Below are positions 1-8,865 of a stretch of DNA of 64,000 nucleotides, piece after piece (the first letter of the stretch is position 1; the number at the start of each line of letters is the position of its first letter). Made by a program: the position numbers and the translations under genes. Source of the stretch: Microbacterium oxydans (GTDB lineage: Bacteria; Actinomycetota; Actinomycetes; Actinomycetales; Microbacteriaceae); assembly GCF_900095745.1 (NCBI RefSeq), contig NZ_FMIR01000018.1, forward strand, positions 186,001 through 250,000, written 5' to 3'. The notes beneath the pieces are model-generated. The model saw nothing but the letters and a program-made list of their open reading frames with translations. It was not told where the DNA came from and did no database searches.

Positions 1-73
1 CGCCGTGCTCCCCGGCATCGTCGACGCCCTCTCCGGGCAGGCGCTGAAGATGATGCAGGGGGTGCACGAGTGA
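1..73 (+). CDS. fliR: C-terminal end of flagellar export protein FliR (partial)
   Basis: An open frame enters from the left edge and ends at a TGA at 71-73, giving a 23-residue tail that finishes QALKMMQGVHE. The stop overlaps the GTG start of flhB. FliR normally sits directly before FlhB and FlhA in flagellar operons, and it is a membrane subunit of the export gate. Identification rests almost entirely on this gene order, because too little protein is visible for a domain call. Confidence 0.55.
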   Translation, partial: AVLPGIVDALSGQALKMMQGVHE

Positions 74-1161
74 GCGGCACCGACACCGGCGAACGCAGCG
101 AGAAGGCCACCGACAAGCACCTCAATGAGGCCCGCAAGAAGGGGCGCCTCTCGCGCAGCCAGGACCTCACGGCGTGGCTCGGCATCGGGGCCGCGGCGAT
201 CGCCATGCCTGCGGCGATCGCCCTCGGCGCAGGCGCCGGGACCGAGCAGCTCCTCACCGTCACCTCGCTGGTGTTCAGCCCCACGCCGGAGGCGGCACTC
301 GGTGCGCTCGAGCGCGGCCTCGCCTCCGTGCTCCCGACCATCGCCGTGATGCTCGCCGCCGTCGCGATCGTCACGCTCATCGGCGCCGTGGTCCAGGGCG
401 GCGTGCATCTGAAACCGCTCACCGGGCGCTTCGAGCAGTTCAACGTCGTCAGCGGCATCCGTCGCGTGTTCGGCCTGCAAGCACTGTGGGAGGGCGCCAA
501 GGCCCTGCTGAAGACCGCCGCAATCGGCATCGCGCTCTGGGTGGTCATCGCCGGTCTGATGCCGGTGCTCACCGCCAGCGGCGCCCACTCCATCTCACGC
601 CTGCTCGGCACGGCTTCCGAGGGCACGGCCGCCCTGCTGCAGACCGCGATCGCCGTCGGACTGGTCCTCGCCGCGATCGACATGTTCGTCGTGATGCGCC
701 GCAACCGCAAGCACACCCGCATGACCAAGCGCGAGATCCGCGACGAGAGCAAGAACTCCGAAGGCGATCCGCTGATCCGTCAGCAGCGGCGCTCCCGGCA
801 GCTCGCCGCCAGCCGCAACCGCATGATCGCTGCGGTCGCCGGGTCGGATGTCGTCGTCGTCAACCCGACGCACATCGCGATCGCACTGCGGTACGAGCCC
901 GGTCGCGCGGCCCCCAAGGTCGTCGCGAAGGGCAGCGGTGTGATCGCGGAGCGCATCCGCGACGAGGCCGTGCGCGCCGGGGTGCCGCTCGTGCGCGAGA
1001 TCACGCTCGCCCGAGCCCTGCATGCCGCGTGCGAACTCGGCCAGGAGATCCCCGAAGACCTGTACAACGCCGTCGCGCGCGTGCTCGTGTTCGTCGACGC
1101 CCTGCGTCGGCGCGGCGCCGCCCGCGGCATCCACACCCTTCCCTACCGGAGGACCGCATGA
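70..1161 (+). CDS. flhB: Flagellar type III export switch protein FlhB
   Basis: FlhB is the export-gate protein that switches substrate specificity from rod/hook to filament proteins. The 363-residue product has the usual build: a basic N-terminus (EKATDKHLNEARKKG), about four membrane segments between residues 35 and 210, and a cytoplasmic domain. That domain carries the autocleavage motif NPTH at residues 265-268 inside VVVVNPTHIAIALRY. Length is normal for the family. The GTG start overlaps the preceding fliR stop, and the TGA overlaps the flhA ATG as ATGA, so the three genes form one translationally coupled operon. Confidence 0.97.
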   Translation: MSGTDTGERSEKATDKHLNEARKKGRLSRSQDLTAWLGIGAAAIAMPAAIALGAGAGTEQLLTVTSLVFSPTPEAALGALERGLASVLPTIAVMLAAVAIVTLIGAVVQGGVHLKPLTGRFEQFNVVSGIRRVFGLQALWEGAKALLKTAAIGIALWVVIAGLMPVLTASGAHSISRLLGTASEGTAALLQTAIAVGLVLAAIDMFVVMRRNRKHTRMTKREIRDESKNSEGDPLIRQQRRSRQLAASRNRMIAAVAGSDVVVVNPTHIAIALRYEPGRAAPKVVAKGSGVIAERIRDEAVRAGVPLVREITLARALHAACELGQEIPEDLYNAVARVLVFVDALRRRGAARGIHTLPYRRTA

Positions 1162-3218
1162 GACAGCTGTTCGTCAAGCTCATGGTGCCCATCGGGGTCG
1201 TCGGCATCATCATGCTGCTCGTCGTCCCGGTTCCGCCGTTCCTGCTCGACATCCTCATCATCCTGAACATCATGTTCGCGCTCGTGATCCTGCTCACGTC
1301 GATGTTCGTCAAGAAGCCGCTGGACTTCTCGGTGTTCCCCTCGCTGCTGCTGGTGGCGACGCTGTTCCGGCTCGGGTTGAACGTCGCCTCGACACGTCTG
1401 GTGCTCGGCGAGGCGTATGCGGGTCAGGTGATCGAGGCGTTCGGCGCGATCGCCGTCGGCGGCTCCCTCATCATCGGCGCCGTGGTGTTCCTCATCCTCG
1501 TCGTCATCCAGTTCGTGGTCGTCACCAAGGGTGCGGAGCGCGTCGCCGAGGTCGGCGCCCGGTTCACCCTCGACGCCATGCCCGGCAAGCAGATGGCGAT
1601 CGACGCCGACCTCAACGCCGGTCTCATCACGGATGCCGAGGCCCGCGAGCGCCGTGCGGAGGTCGCGGCGGAAGCCGACTTCTACGGGGCGATGGACGGT
1701 GCATCGAAGTTCGTGAAGGGCGATGCGATCGCCGGACTCGTCATCATCATCATCAACATCGTCGGCGGCATCGCGATCGGCCTCGTGCAGCACGGCATGT
1801 CGGTCGACGAGGCCGTGAGCACCTACAGCCTCCTCACGATCGGCGATGGGCTCGTCACGCAGATCCCGGCACTGCTGATGGCGGTCTCGACCGGCATGAT
1901 CGTCACCCGCTCCACGGCGGAGGCCGAGATGGGGACGGCGGCGTCGGCACAGCTCGGTCAGTCCCGCAACGCGCTCATCATCGCCGGATGCGCCGCGATC
2001 ATCATGTCGCTGATCCCGCACATGCCGATGCTGCCGTTCGTCGCGATCGGCGCCCTCCTGCTGCTCGTCGCGCAGCGCATCAAGGCGAATCAGCAGCGGG
2101 AGGAGGCGATCGCCGCCCAGACGCCGACGGCCGCCCCGACCGACCAGCCGGAGGAGCTGATCGAGAAGATGCGCGTGCATCCGCTCGAGATCCTGCTCTC
2201 CCCCGACATCGTCGATCTGGTCACGGGTGGTCCGGACGACCTCCTGGCCCGGGTGAAGGCGCTCCGCCGCCGGATCGCCCTCGACCTCGGCCTGATCACC
2301 CCGCCGGTGCGCACCCGCGACAGCATCGAGCTCGCGCAGTCGACGTACGTCATCCGCATCGCCGGTGTCGAGACCGGGAGGGGTACGGCGCCGGTGGGCT
2401 CCGTACTGGCCCTCGGGCAGGGCCTGGAGTCCCTCCCGGGTACGGCGACCCTCGACCCGGTGTTCGGGCTGGAGGGTAAGTGGATCCCCCTGGAGATGCG
2501 GCACAGCGCCGAGTTCGCCGGGGCCACTGTGATCGACCGGGCCAGCGTCATCATCACGCACCTCTCCAGCGTGATCCACGCCCACGCCGCGCGTCTGCTG
2601 AGCCGGGAAGATGTCCGGCAGCTCACCGACGCCCTCAAGCAGGCCTCCCCCGCCGCGGTCGAGGAGCTCACGCCCGCACTGCTGTCGCTCGCCGAGGTCC
2701 AGCGTGTGCTCCAGGGGCTCCTCGCCGAGCGGGTGCCGATCAACGACCTCAGCCGCATCTACGAGGCGCTCGCGCTGCGGGCCAGGACATCGACCGACCC
2801 CGAGGGCCTGATCGAGGCCGCGCGCGCCGCACTCGGCCCCGCGATCGCCGCGCGCTTCGCCGACGCGGGCATCCTGCGCGTGGTGATGATCAACCCGCTC
2901 CTCGAGCAGGCCATGCTCGAGAACCTGCGTCCCGGCGACGAGGGCACACAGATCGTCTTCGACCCGCAGCGCATGGAGTCGGTCGTGGAGTCGGTGAAGC
3001 AGGCCGTCTCCTCAGTACGCGAGGGCGGCGAGCCGGTGCTGGTGTGCGCCCCCTCGCTGCGCCCCGCCGTGCGACGACTCGTGTCGGCGCAGACCGACGG
3101 CCTTCCCGTGCTCTCGTACACCGAGGCGACGGCCGCCGCGCTCACCATCGAGACGGTCGGTGTGGTCCGTGACGCCCCGGCTCCGTCGGTCGGTGCCGTC
3201 TCCGCGGCAGTAGGCTGA
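1158..3218 (+). CDS. flhA: Flagellar type III export gate protein FlhA
   Basis: FlhA forms the nonameric export gate and docks chaperone-substrate complexes. The 686-residue protein is of normal length. The N-terminal half is hydrophobic, with several membrane segments, and includes the conserved FHIPEP-type stretch FSVFPSLLLVATLFRLGLNV and the segment PGKQMAIDADLNAG. The C-terminal half (from about residue 330) is the soluble FlhA-C domain. The ATG at 1158 lies in an ATGA overlap with flhB, just after a GGAGG-like site. csrA follows 4 bases after the stop, so it is probably co-transcribed. Confidence 0.97.
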   Translation: MRQLFVKLMVPIGVVGIIMLLVVPVPPFLLDILIILNIMFALVILLTSMFVKKPLDFSVFPSLLLVATLFRLGLNVASTRLVLGEAYAGQVIEAFGAIAVGGSLIIGAVVFLILVVIQFVVVTKGAERVAEVGARFTLDAMPGKQMAIDADLNAGLITDAEARERRAEVAAEADFYGAMDGASKFVKGDAIAGLVIIIINIVGGIAIGLVQHGMSVDEAVSTYSLLTIGDGLVTQIPALLMAVSTGMIVTRSTAEAEMGTAASAQLGQSRNALIIAGCAAIIMSLIPHMPMLPFVAIGALLLLVAQRIKANQQREEAIAAQTPTAAPTDQPEELIEKMRVHPLEILLSPDIVDLVTGGPDDLLARVKALRRRIALDLGLITPPVRTRDSIELAQSTYVIRIAGVETGRGTAPVGSVLALGQGLESLPGTATLDPVFGLEGKWIPLEMRHSAEFAGATVIDRASVIITHLSSVIHAHAARLLSREDVRQLTDALKQASPAAVEELTPALLSLAEVQRVLQGLLAERVPINDLSRIYEALALRARTSTDPEGLIEAARAALGPAIAARFADAGILRVVMINPLLEQAMLENLRPGDEGTQIVFDPQRMESVVESVKQAVSSVREGGEPVLVCAPSLRPAVRRLVSAQTDGLPVLSYTEATAAALTIETVGVVRDAPAPSVGAVSAAVG

Positions 3219-3222
3219 TCGA

Positions 3223-3474
3223 ATGCTGGTTTTGACGAGGCGGATCGGTGAGAGCGTGCGCATCGACGGCGACATCGAGATCACGCTGCTCGAGATCAAG
3301 GGCGACAGTGTGCGCATCGGCGTGAAGGCGCCCCGCGAGACGCGCATCCAGCGCACCGAGATCATCGAAGCCGTGGTCGCCGAGAACGTGTCGGCCGTCG
3401 CCGAGACCGGTGCCGATGCCGAGGACGCGATCGTCGCCGCCCTGGCCAGGGGCCGCGAGTCCCGCCCGCACTGA
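3223..3474 (+). CDS. csrA: Carbon storage regulator CsrA, post-transcriptional RNA-binding protein
   Basis: CsrA is a small dimeric protein that binds GGA motifs in mRNA leaders. In Gram-positive bacteria it typically represses flagellin translation and is antagonised by FliW. The first 50 residues match the family closely (MLVLTRRIGESVRIDGDIEI, then VRIGVKAPRE). The 83-residue protein carries an acidic, alanine-rich tail slightly longer than usual. It lies 4 bases after flhA, which fits control of flagellar synthesis. No fliW is visible in this window. A 10-bp tandem duplication (CTGACCCGCA twice, 3471-3490) spans the stop codon and repeats it. Confidence 0.95.
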   Translation: MLVLTRRIGESVRIDGDIEITLLEIKGDSVRIGVKAPRETRIQRTEIIEAVVAENVSAVAETGADAEDAIVAALARGRESRPH

Positions 3475-3526
3475 CCCGCACTGACCCGCATACGGATCGT
3501 CGGCCGCCGTCGACGACCTGAACCCC

Positions 3527-4666
3527 TCAGGCGACCGTCACGTCGGCCTCGGCCGCTCGCTTCCATTGATCGCCGCCGGCGTCGCGTGCCCGTGCCGCCG
3601 CCCGTCCTGCAGCGGCCACCAGCACGTCGTAGTCGTAGCCGCAGGTGTCGGCCGTGGCCCACCCGATACTGGCGGAGGCGCGGACGCCACCGACGGCCCG
3701 GTCGTGGTCGATGTCGGAGATCCGGCTCAGCACCGCCCGGACGTGGAACCTGACCGCTTCATCGCTCGCACGGATCACCACGACGGCACGGTCGTCGGCA
3801 ATCCGCTCGGCATCGGCCAGCGGCGGGAGCGCCTCCTGGATGTCGTCGTGGAAGCGATCGACGATGCGTGCGAACTCCGAGCCCGACATCGCCTCGCGGA
3901 GGTCGGCGGGGTCGTCCAGACGCACCTCGAGAATCGACCAGCCGTGGTCGTTCTGCGCCTCCGCCTTCCGGAGCCGCCGACGGGCGCGCTGCGCGACCCC
4001 ATCCGTCTCGGCGGGTCGGGACTCCCCCGCCCGCACGAGCAGCACGAGCGTGAAGGCCGCGCAGGTCGACACCACGATGGTGCCGACGGCGTTCATGCCG
4101 CGCAGGGCGTCCAGCTGCTCCGCGGAGCTCGCCGTGCCGATCGTGAGCGCACTGACCGTGCTGGCGACCGCCACGATCACGAAGCCGCAGGACGCCAGCG
4201 CGAGCGGGAGAACGATGTCGCGCGAGACCGGCTGCCGGCGCAGCAGCTCGTAGGCGACGAGCCCGGCGAAGACGCCGCTTCCGACGAAGACGAGGTTGAA
4301 AGCGGGTAGATACCAGGGCGAGTCCGAGGTCGCGACGAGCAGCACGGGAGCGACGACCACGAACACCAGCACGATCCACCGGGGAGCGGGTCGTCCGAGA
4401 TGCATCCGCAGGCCGATCCAGATCAGCGGTTCGAAGCAGAGCAGCAGCGCCGACGCCGCGCTTCGAAGCGGCTGGAAGTCGTTCTGGTGCCCCGCGAGCC
4501 AGAGATACGCGCCGAGCATGCCGAGCCCGAACGCGGCTCCCCAGATCACCGTCGCACGCGAAGGGCGGGCGAGTGTGGCGAGGCCGAGCACCAGCACCGT
4601 CAGGACGGTGACGACCGCCACCATGCTCGTGGTGATGTCGACGTTCACGGGCACGAGAGGCGTCAT
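3527..4666 (-). CDS. Membrane protein with degenerate GGDEF-like domain
   Basis: The 379-residue protein has about seven predicted membrane segments in residues 12-210, then a cytoplasmic domain shaped like a diguanylate cyclase. The region SEFARIVDRFHDDI (263-276) matches the D-x-F-K-x-x-N-D strand region. The later VRASASIGWA (328-337) and AGRAAARARDAGGDQW (353-368) match the end of a GGDEF domain. The catalytic GGDEF position reads ADDRA (290-294), so cyclase activity is very unlikely; a sensory or GTP/c-di-GMP-binding role is possible. The ATG overlaps the histidine kinase stop by 4 bases, so the two are translationally coupled. Partner and signal are unknown. Confidence 0.7.
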   Translation of the reverse strand: MTPLVPVNVDITTSMVAVVTVLTVLVLGLATLARPSRATVIWGAAFGLGMLGAYLWLAGHQNDFQPLRSAASALLLCFEPLIWIGLRMHLGRPAPRWIVLVFVVVAPVLLVATSDSPWYLPAFNLVFVGSGVFAGLVAYELLRRQPVSRDIVLPLALASCGFVIVAVASTVSALTIGTASSAEQLDALRGMNAVGTIVVSTCAAFTLVLLVRAGESRPAETDGVAQRARRRLRKAEAQNDHGWSILEVRLDDPADLREAMSGSEFARIVDRFHDDIQEALPPLADAERIADDRAVVVIRASDEAVRFHVRAVLSRISDIDHDRAVGGVRASASIGWATADTCGYDYDVLVAAAGRAAARARDAGGDQWKRAAEADVTVA

Positions 4667-6258
4667 GCCTGCACCTCTTTCTTACGACGGCGGGGAAAAC
4701 GGAGTGTGACGGTGGTGCCCTGCCCCACCTCGCTCGTGACCTCGATGCTGCCCTCATGGGCGACCACGATCTCGCGGGCGATCCCCATGCCGAGCCCGGT
4801 GCCGGCGATGCCGCCGCGGATGGCGGCATCGGATCGGAAGTACGGTTCGAACAGCCGGGGCAACTCATCCGGGGCGATGCCCATGCCGGTGTCGGAGAGG
4901 ACGAGCTCGGCCTGCGCGCCCATCGCGCGCAGCCGGGCCGTGATGCGCCCACCCGAGGGCGTGTATTTGACAGCGTTGCTGAGCAGATTGTCGAGCACCT
5001 GACGAAGCCGGAAGGCATCCCCGTGGATGACGAGGGTGTCCACGCCGACGATTTCCAGCATCTGGCGATTCACGGCGATCAGCGGCGCCGCGGATGCGGC
5101 GGCGGCGTCGAAGATCTGACGAAGGTCCACGGGCTCGAACGGGTCCTCGGTCGGTGGCACGGTCTGGTCCAGCATGGTCGTCACGAGCTCCTGCATCCGT
5201 TCTCCCGCATTCGCGATGACCTCGAGCTGCGCGGGGACCCGGCCCGGCAGATCCTCGCGCTCGCGCAGCAGGTCGACGTGGCCGACGATCGCGGTGAGGG
5301 GATTGCGCAGCTCGTGGGAGACGATCGCGGTGAGTGCACGTCGCTCCTCTGCCGCCTCGAGGAGCATCGTGACGTCGTCGATGACGACGAGCGTGATCTG
5401 GTCGCGCGCGTTCGCACTGGCCACCGTCTGCGTCGTCACCTCCAGCGCGCGCCACTTGCCGGTGCCGTCGAAGAGCCAGACGCGCTCGTCCTGAAGATTC
5501 TCGCCCGCGGCCGCCCTGGCGAGGGTCGTGCGCTCCGGCGGCACGGTCGCACCGCGCCGTCCGTCGTACTCCACGGCAGCCGTGGGCAGTGCGGCTCCGA
5601 AGCGGTCTCGCCCGTACAGCACCCGGTAGGCGTCGTTCATCTGCAGGATGCGTCCCTCCGCCGTCACCACGACGAGGGCCACCCCGAGCGCATCGATGAT
5701 CTGCGTCACCCGATGCTGATTGGTCTCGGCACGCTCCGCGGCGCGGTTGATCTGCTCGGAGCGACGCTGGAGGAGCCGCCGGGAGGCCCGTGCCCGCTGC
5801 GCCCCGATGCGGACCGTCACCCCGAGGAAGCCCAGCGTGATGATCGCGGTGAGCACGCGCAGCAGAACGTCTGCCGGCGTGCCGGTGCGATCGGAGAACA
5901 CCACCAGACAGAGGCCGATGAAGGCGATACCTCCCACCACCCACGGCATCGTGAAGTACGACGCCAGCCACACCACGGGGAACACCCAGAGGAACCCGAG
6001 CCGAAGATCGGGAGCGTTGGTGGTCAGCCCCACCGCGAGCGCGTCGAGGAACGGCACGACGGTCACCGCGTTCGGGGGGAGGCGGTGCCACGGGACGAGC
6101 AGCGTGGCGATGGTCGTGACGACGATCAGCGTGATCCCCGCGAGGAAGAAGGGTATGCCGAGAGTCTGCGGCTTGAAGGCGGCGACCATCACGACGATCG
6201 CCACCATGCTGCCGGTGAAGACCAATTGCCAGCGCCAGATCGACACAGTACGGATCAT
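4663..6258 (-). CDS. Membrane-bound PAS-domain sensor histidine kinase
   Basis: The 531-residue kinase begins with about six membrane segments (residues 10-150), followed by a coiled linker. A PAS domain (about 185-300) and a HisKA/HATPase core come next. The phosphoacceptor is H315 in SHELRNPLTAIVGH. The N box is LLSNAVKY (N428), and the ATP-binding G boxes are DTGMG (456-460) and GTGLG (486-490). All catalytic motifs are intact. It is the first gene of a two-gene unit with the degenerate GGDEF protein. The response regulator lies 206 bp upstream in transcription but behind a strong hairpin, so pairing with it is likely but not proven. Confidence 0.93.
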   Translation of the reverse strand: MIRTVSIWRWQLVFTGSMVAIVVMVAAFKPQTLGIPFFLAGITLIVVTTIATLLVPWHRLPPNAVTVVPFLDALAVGLTTNAPDLRLGFLWVFPVVWLASYFTMPWVVGGIAFIGLCLVVFSDRTGTPADVLLRVLTAIITLGFLGVTVRIGAQRARASRRLLQRRSEQINRAAERAETNQHRVTQIIDALGVALVVVTAEGRILQMNDAYRVLYGRDRFGAALPTAAVEYDGRRGATVPPERTTLARAAAGENLQDERVWLFDGTGKWRALEVTTQTVASANARDQITLVVIDDVTMLLEAAEERRALTAIVSHELRNPLTAIVGHVDLLREREDLPGRVPAQLEVIANAGERMQELVTTMLDQTVPPTEDPFEPVDLRQIFDAAAASAAPLIAVNRQMLEIVGVDTLVIHGDAFRLRQVLDNLLSNAVKYTPSGGRITARLRAMGAQAELVLSDTGMGIAPDELPRLFEPYFRSDAAIRGGIAGTGLGMGIAREIVVAHEGSIEVTSEVGQGTTVTLRFPRRRKKEVQA

Positions 6259-6429
6259 CGACGCTCGCCCTCCCCCAAGAACCTCAGCTTTACCGCAAGA
6301 TTACTCAAAGATCGCGGGTGCCAGCTCTTCAGGCGTCCCCGCAGCCCTAGCATTCTGAGTGGGGGCCGACACTGCGACTGGGGAACAACGCAGACGCTGG
6401 GGCCACGCGAATGGGGATTCGCAGGCACC

Positions 6430-6457
6430 GGGGCCGCGGCTGGGGAGCCGCGGCCCC
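6430..6457 (-). terminator. Strong GC hairpin after the response regulator gene
   Basis: Perfect 12-bp stem (GGGGCCGCGGCT paired with AGCCGCGGCCCC) around a GGGG loop. It begins 8 bases beyond the regulator stop in the direction of transcription. There is no U-tract, so it would act as a factor-dependent or actinobacterial I-shaped terminator. The remainder of the 206-bp gap up to the kinase gene should hold the kinase promoter; no clear -35/-10 pair was recognised. Confidence 0.7.
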
Positions 6458-6464
6458 GCCCCAG

Positions 6465-7268
6465 TCAGGTCGCCGTGTCATCGGCGGGAGCGAGGCGATA
6501 GCCCACACCGCGCACTGTTTCGATGTAGCGCGGTCGCGCAGAGCTGTCGCCGAGTTTGCGACGCAGGTTCGCGATGTGCGTCTCTATCGCACGCTTGTCG
6601 GGCTCGCTCACGTAGTCGTTCGAGCCGTCGGGTGCACCGCGCAGCCCGCGGGCGAGATCCGCCTTGCTGCGCACCCGCTGCTTCGCACCGAGGATGTCGG
6701 CGAGCAGGTCGAACTCGGTGGGGGTGAGGTCGATCCGCCTCTGCCCGATCAGCACGAGCCGCGTGTCGAGGTCGACGCTGAGGTCGCGGTGCACCAGGCC
6801 GCGCCAGGTCAGCACGGTGGCGCCTTCCGCCGACGGCTCGTGAACGACGGTCGGGGTCGGCGTCGGCTCCGGGCGCGTGTCGGCGACCCGGGGGCGCCGG
6901 AGGAGCGCCTGGATGCGCGCGCGCAGTTCGCGCGGCCGGAACGGCTTCACGAGGTACTCGTCCGCGCCGGACGTGAGTCCGAGGACCACGTCCGACTCGT
7001 CGGAGAGCGCCGACAGCATGATGATGAACGTGTCACTCACCCGACGGATGCGTCGAGCGACCTCGAACCCGTCGATGCCGGGGAGGTTGATGTCGAGGGT
7101 CGTGATCACCGGCTGGTGCTGCTCGATCGCGGCGATGCCTTCCGGCCCGGACCCGGCGAGGTGGGTCTCGAATCCGGCGGCGAGGAACACCTCGTCGAGG
7201 AGCGAGCGCACACCGGGGTCGTCTTCGATGATGACGGCGACGAGCACGGATCGTGCGGCCGCCGTCAC
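6465..7268 (-). CDS. OmpR/PhoB-family response regulator
   Basis: The 267-residue protein has a receiver domain with acidic pocket E15-D16-D17, phosphoacceptor D59 (TTLDINLPGIDGF) and K108 (YLVKPF). It ends in a winged-helix DNA-binding domain (about 155-262; TPTEFDLLADILG, then IETHIANLRRKLG and RGVGYRL). The GTG start at 7266-7268 is chosen because it forms a GTGA overlap with the tsaE stop. The regulator is therefore translationally coupled to cell-wall and tRNA-modification genes, which is odd. It probably serves the PAS kinase downstream. DNA targets are unknown. Confidence 0.92.
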   Translation of the reverse strand: MTAAARSVLVAVIIEDDPGVRSLLDEVFLAAGFETHLAGSGPEGIAAIEQHQPVITTLDINLPGIDGFEVARRIRRVSDTFIIMLSALSDESDVVLGLTSGADEYLVKPFRPRELRARIQALLRRPRVADTRPEPTPTPTVVHEPSAEGATVLTWRGLVHRDLSVDLDTRLVLIGQRRIDLTPTEFDLLADILGAKQRVRSKADLARGLRGAPDGSNDYVSEPDKRAIETHIANLRRKLGDSSARPRYIETVRGVGYRLAPADDTAT

Positions 7269-7762
7269 GTGATGGCCTCGCGCACGATCGTGACGATGCG
7301 CGGAGCGTCGGCGTCGAGTTCCGAGGGGTCGAGCTCTGCGGGGTCGAGGTCCGAGGCGCCGACCGGCCGTTCCAGCTCGATGTCCCACCACGAATCGGCG
7401 AGCTCTTCGGCCATGCCGCGGCCCCACTCGATCACGACCACCGAATGCTCCAGGTCCAGGTCGAGGTCGTCGAGCTCCGCAGCGGAGCCGAGGCGGTAGG
7501 CGTCGACGTGCACGAGCGGAGCGCGGCCGGTGAGGGACGGATGGGTGCGTGCGATCACGAAGGTCGGACTCTGCACGGGTCCGCGCACGCCGAGCCCCTC
7601 CGCGAGGCCGCGGGTGAACGTGGTCTTCCCGGCGCCGAGAGGGCCGGTGAGGATGAGCAGGTCGCCCGCCTCCAGCTGCTCACCGATGCGGAGACCCAGC
7701 TGTTCCATCTCCTCGGTCGTCGCGATCTCCCGTCGGCCGAGGAAGGCCGGGTCGACGCTCAC
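7265..7762 (-). CDS. tsaE: tRNA t6A biosynthesis ATPase TsaE
   Basis: TsaE is the ATPase that works with TsaB and TsaD to make threonylcarbamoyladenosine at position 37 of ANN-decoding tRNAs. The 165-residue product has the P-loop GPLGAGKTT at 40-48, followed by QSPTFVIARTH and HVDAYRLGS, all characteristic. The C-terminus is an acidic extension with DLDPAELDPSELDAD, longer than in most homologues. The GTG start at 7760-7762 overlaps the alr stop. In most actinobacteria tsaB and tsaD follow, whereas here a response regulator does. Confidence 0.93.
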   Translation of the reverse strand: MSVDPAFLGRREIATTEEMEQLGLRIGEQLEAGDLLILTGPLGAGKTTFTRGLAEGLGVRGPVQSPTFVIARTHPSLTGRAPLVHVDAYRLGSAAELDDLDLDLEHSVVVIEWGRGMAEELADSWWDIELERPVGASDLDPAELDPSELDADAPRIVTIVREAIT

Positions 7763-8865
7763 GAGGCCCGCCGGGGGACGCGGGGACCGATGCGCGTGAC
7801 GATCTCGTAGTTGATGGTGTCGGCGGCAGCGGCCCAGTCGGCGGCCGAGGGAACGCCGAGGGTGGGGTCGCCGAAGAGCACGACCTCGTCGCCGATCGAG
7901 ACCGGGGTGTCGCCGACGTCGACGACGAACTGATCCATCGCGATCCGTCCGACGTTCACGAAGCGGCGTCCGCCGATCGAGACGGGGAGCCTCCCCGACG
8001 CGTTGCGCGGCACTCCGTCGGCGTATCCGAGCGGGACGAGGACCAGTGTCGTGTCGCGGTCGGTGCGATGGTCGTAGCCGTACGAGACACCCGTACCCGC
8101 CGGCACTCTGCGCACGGCGGCGATCGCACCGCGGAGGGTCATCGCGGGTCGCAGTCCGAGTTCGGCGGAACTGCGGTCGTCGAAGGGAGACAGGCCGAAC
8201 AGGCCGACGCCGATGCGCACGGCGTCGAGTCGCATCTCGGGCAGGTCGATGGCCGCGGCGGTGGCGGCGATGTGGCGGATCTCGGGATGGATGCCGAACG
8301 ATGCGGCCGCGGCGACCCCCTCCTCGAACTTCGCCAGCGCCGCCCTGTCGTCGTCCGCCGACGTGTTCGAGAGGTGGCTGAACAGCCCGACGATGCGCAG
8401 CCGTCCGATGCGCTCGAGGCGCGCGGCCTCGGCGAGCACGCGCCCCCAGTCCGCCGGGGCGATGCCGTTGCGCGAGAGCCCGGTCTCGAACTTCAGGTGC
8501 ACGCCCACCGGGCGGTCGACCGTGGCCGCGGCGGCAGCCGCCTCGAGCTGGTCGAACGCGGAGATGCCGATCTCGATGTCCTGCGCGGCCGCGTGCTCGA
8601 ACCTCTCCCCCGGTGCGTGCAGCCACGCCATGAGGGGCGCGTGCACGCCCTGCCTGCGCAGTTCGAGCGCCTCGGGGATCTCGGCGACGCCGAGGCGCGT
8701 GGCTCCGGCGGAGAGCGCCGCGACCGCGGTGGCCGCGGCGCCGTGCCCGTAGGCGTTGGCCTTGATGACGGCGATGACCTCGACGCCCGTGAGTCGGCGG
8801 AAGTGCCGCACGTTGTCGGCGATGGCGTCGAGATCGATGGTCGCCTCGCGGAAGGGGACGGTCAC
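7759..8865 (-). CDS. alr: Alanine racemase
   Basis: PLP-dependent interconversion of L- and D-alanine for peptidoglycan. The 368-residue protein has the PLP lysine K35 in VIKANAYGHG and the catalytic tyrosine in GTGVSYGYDH. The fold-type III barrel is followed by the C-terminal beta domain, including MDQFVVDVG. The GTG start overlaps the acpS stop (GTGA), and the stop overlaps the tsaE start. The gene is therefore part of a tightly coupled acpS-alr-tsaE-regulator chain. Confidence 0.96.
   Translation of the reverse strand: MTVPFREATIDLDAIADNVRHFRRLTGVEVIAVIKANAYGHGAAATAVAALSAGATRLGVAEIPEALELRRQGVHAPLMAWLHAPGERFEHAAAQDIEIGISAFDQLEAAAAAATVDRPVGVHLKFETGLSRNGIAPADWGRVLAEAARLERIGRLRIVGLFSHLSNTSADDDRAALAKFEEGVAAAASFGIHPEIRHIAATAAAIDLPEMRLDAVRIGVGLFGLSPFDDRSSAELGLRPAMTLRGAIAAVRRVPAGTGVSYGYDHRTDRDTTLVLVPLGYADGVPRNASGRLPVSIGGRRFVNVGRIAMDQFVVDVGDTPVSIGDEVVLFGDPTLGVPSAADWAAAADTINYEIVTRIGPRVPRRAS

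Noticed and set aside
174..1157. Long N-terminal extension in frame with flhA
   Set aside because: It overlaps all of flhB in another frame and is Arg/Ala-rich; FlhA homology starts at the ATG at 1158 with a ribosome site and ATGA overlap.
3497..3516. TCGTCG / CGACGA hairpin between csrA and the GGDEF-like gene as terminator
   Set aside because: Only a 6-bp stem with 8-nt loop and no T-tract; too weak to list.
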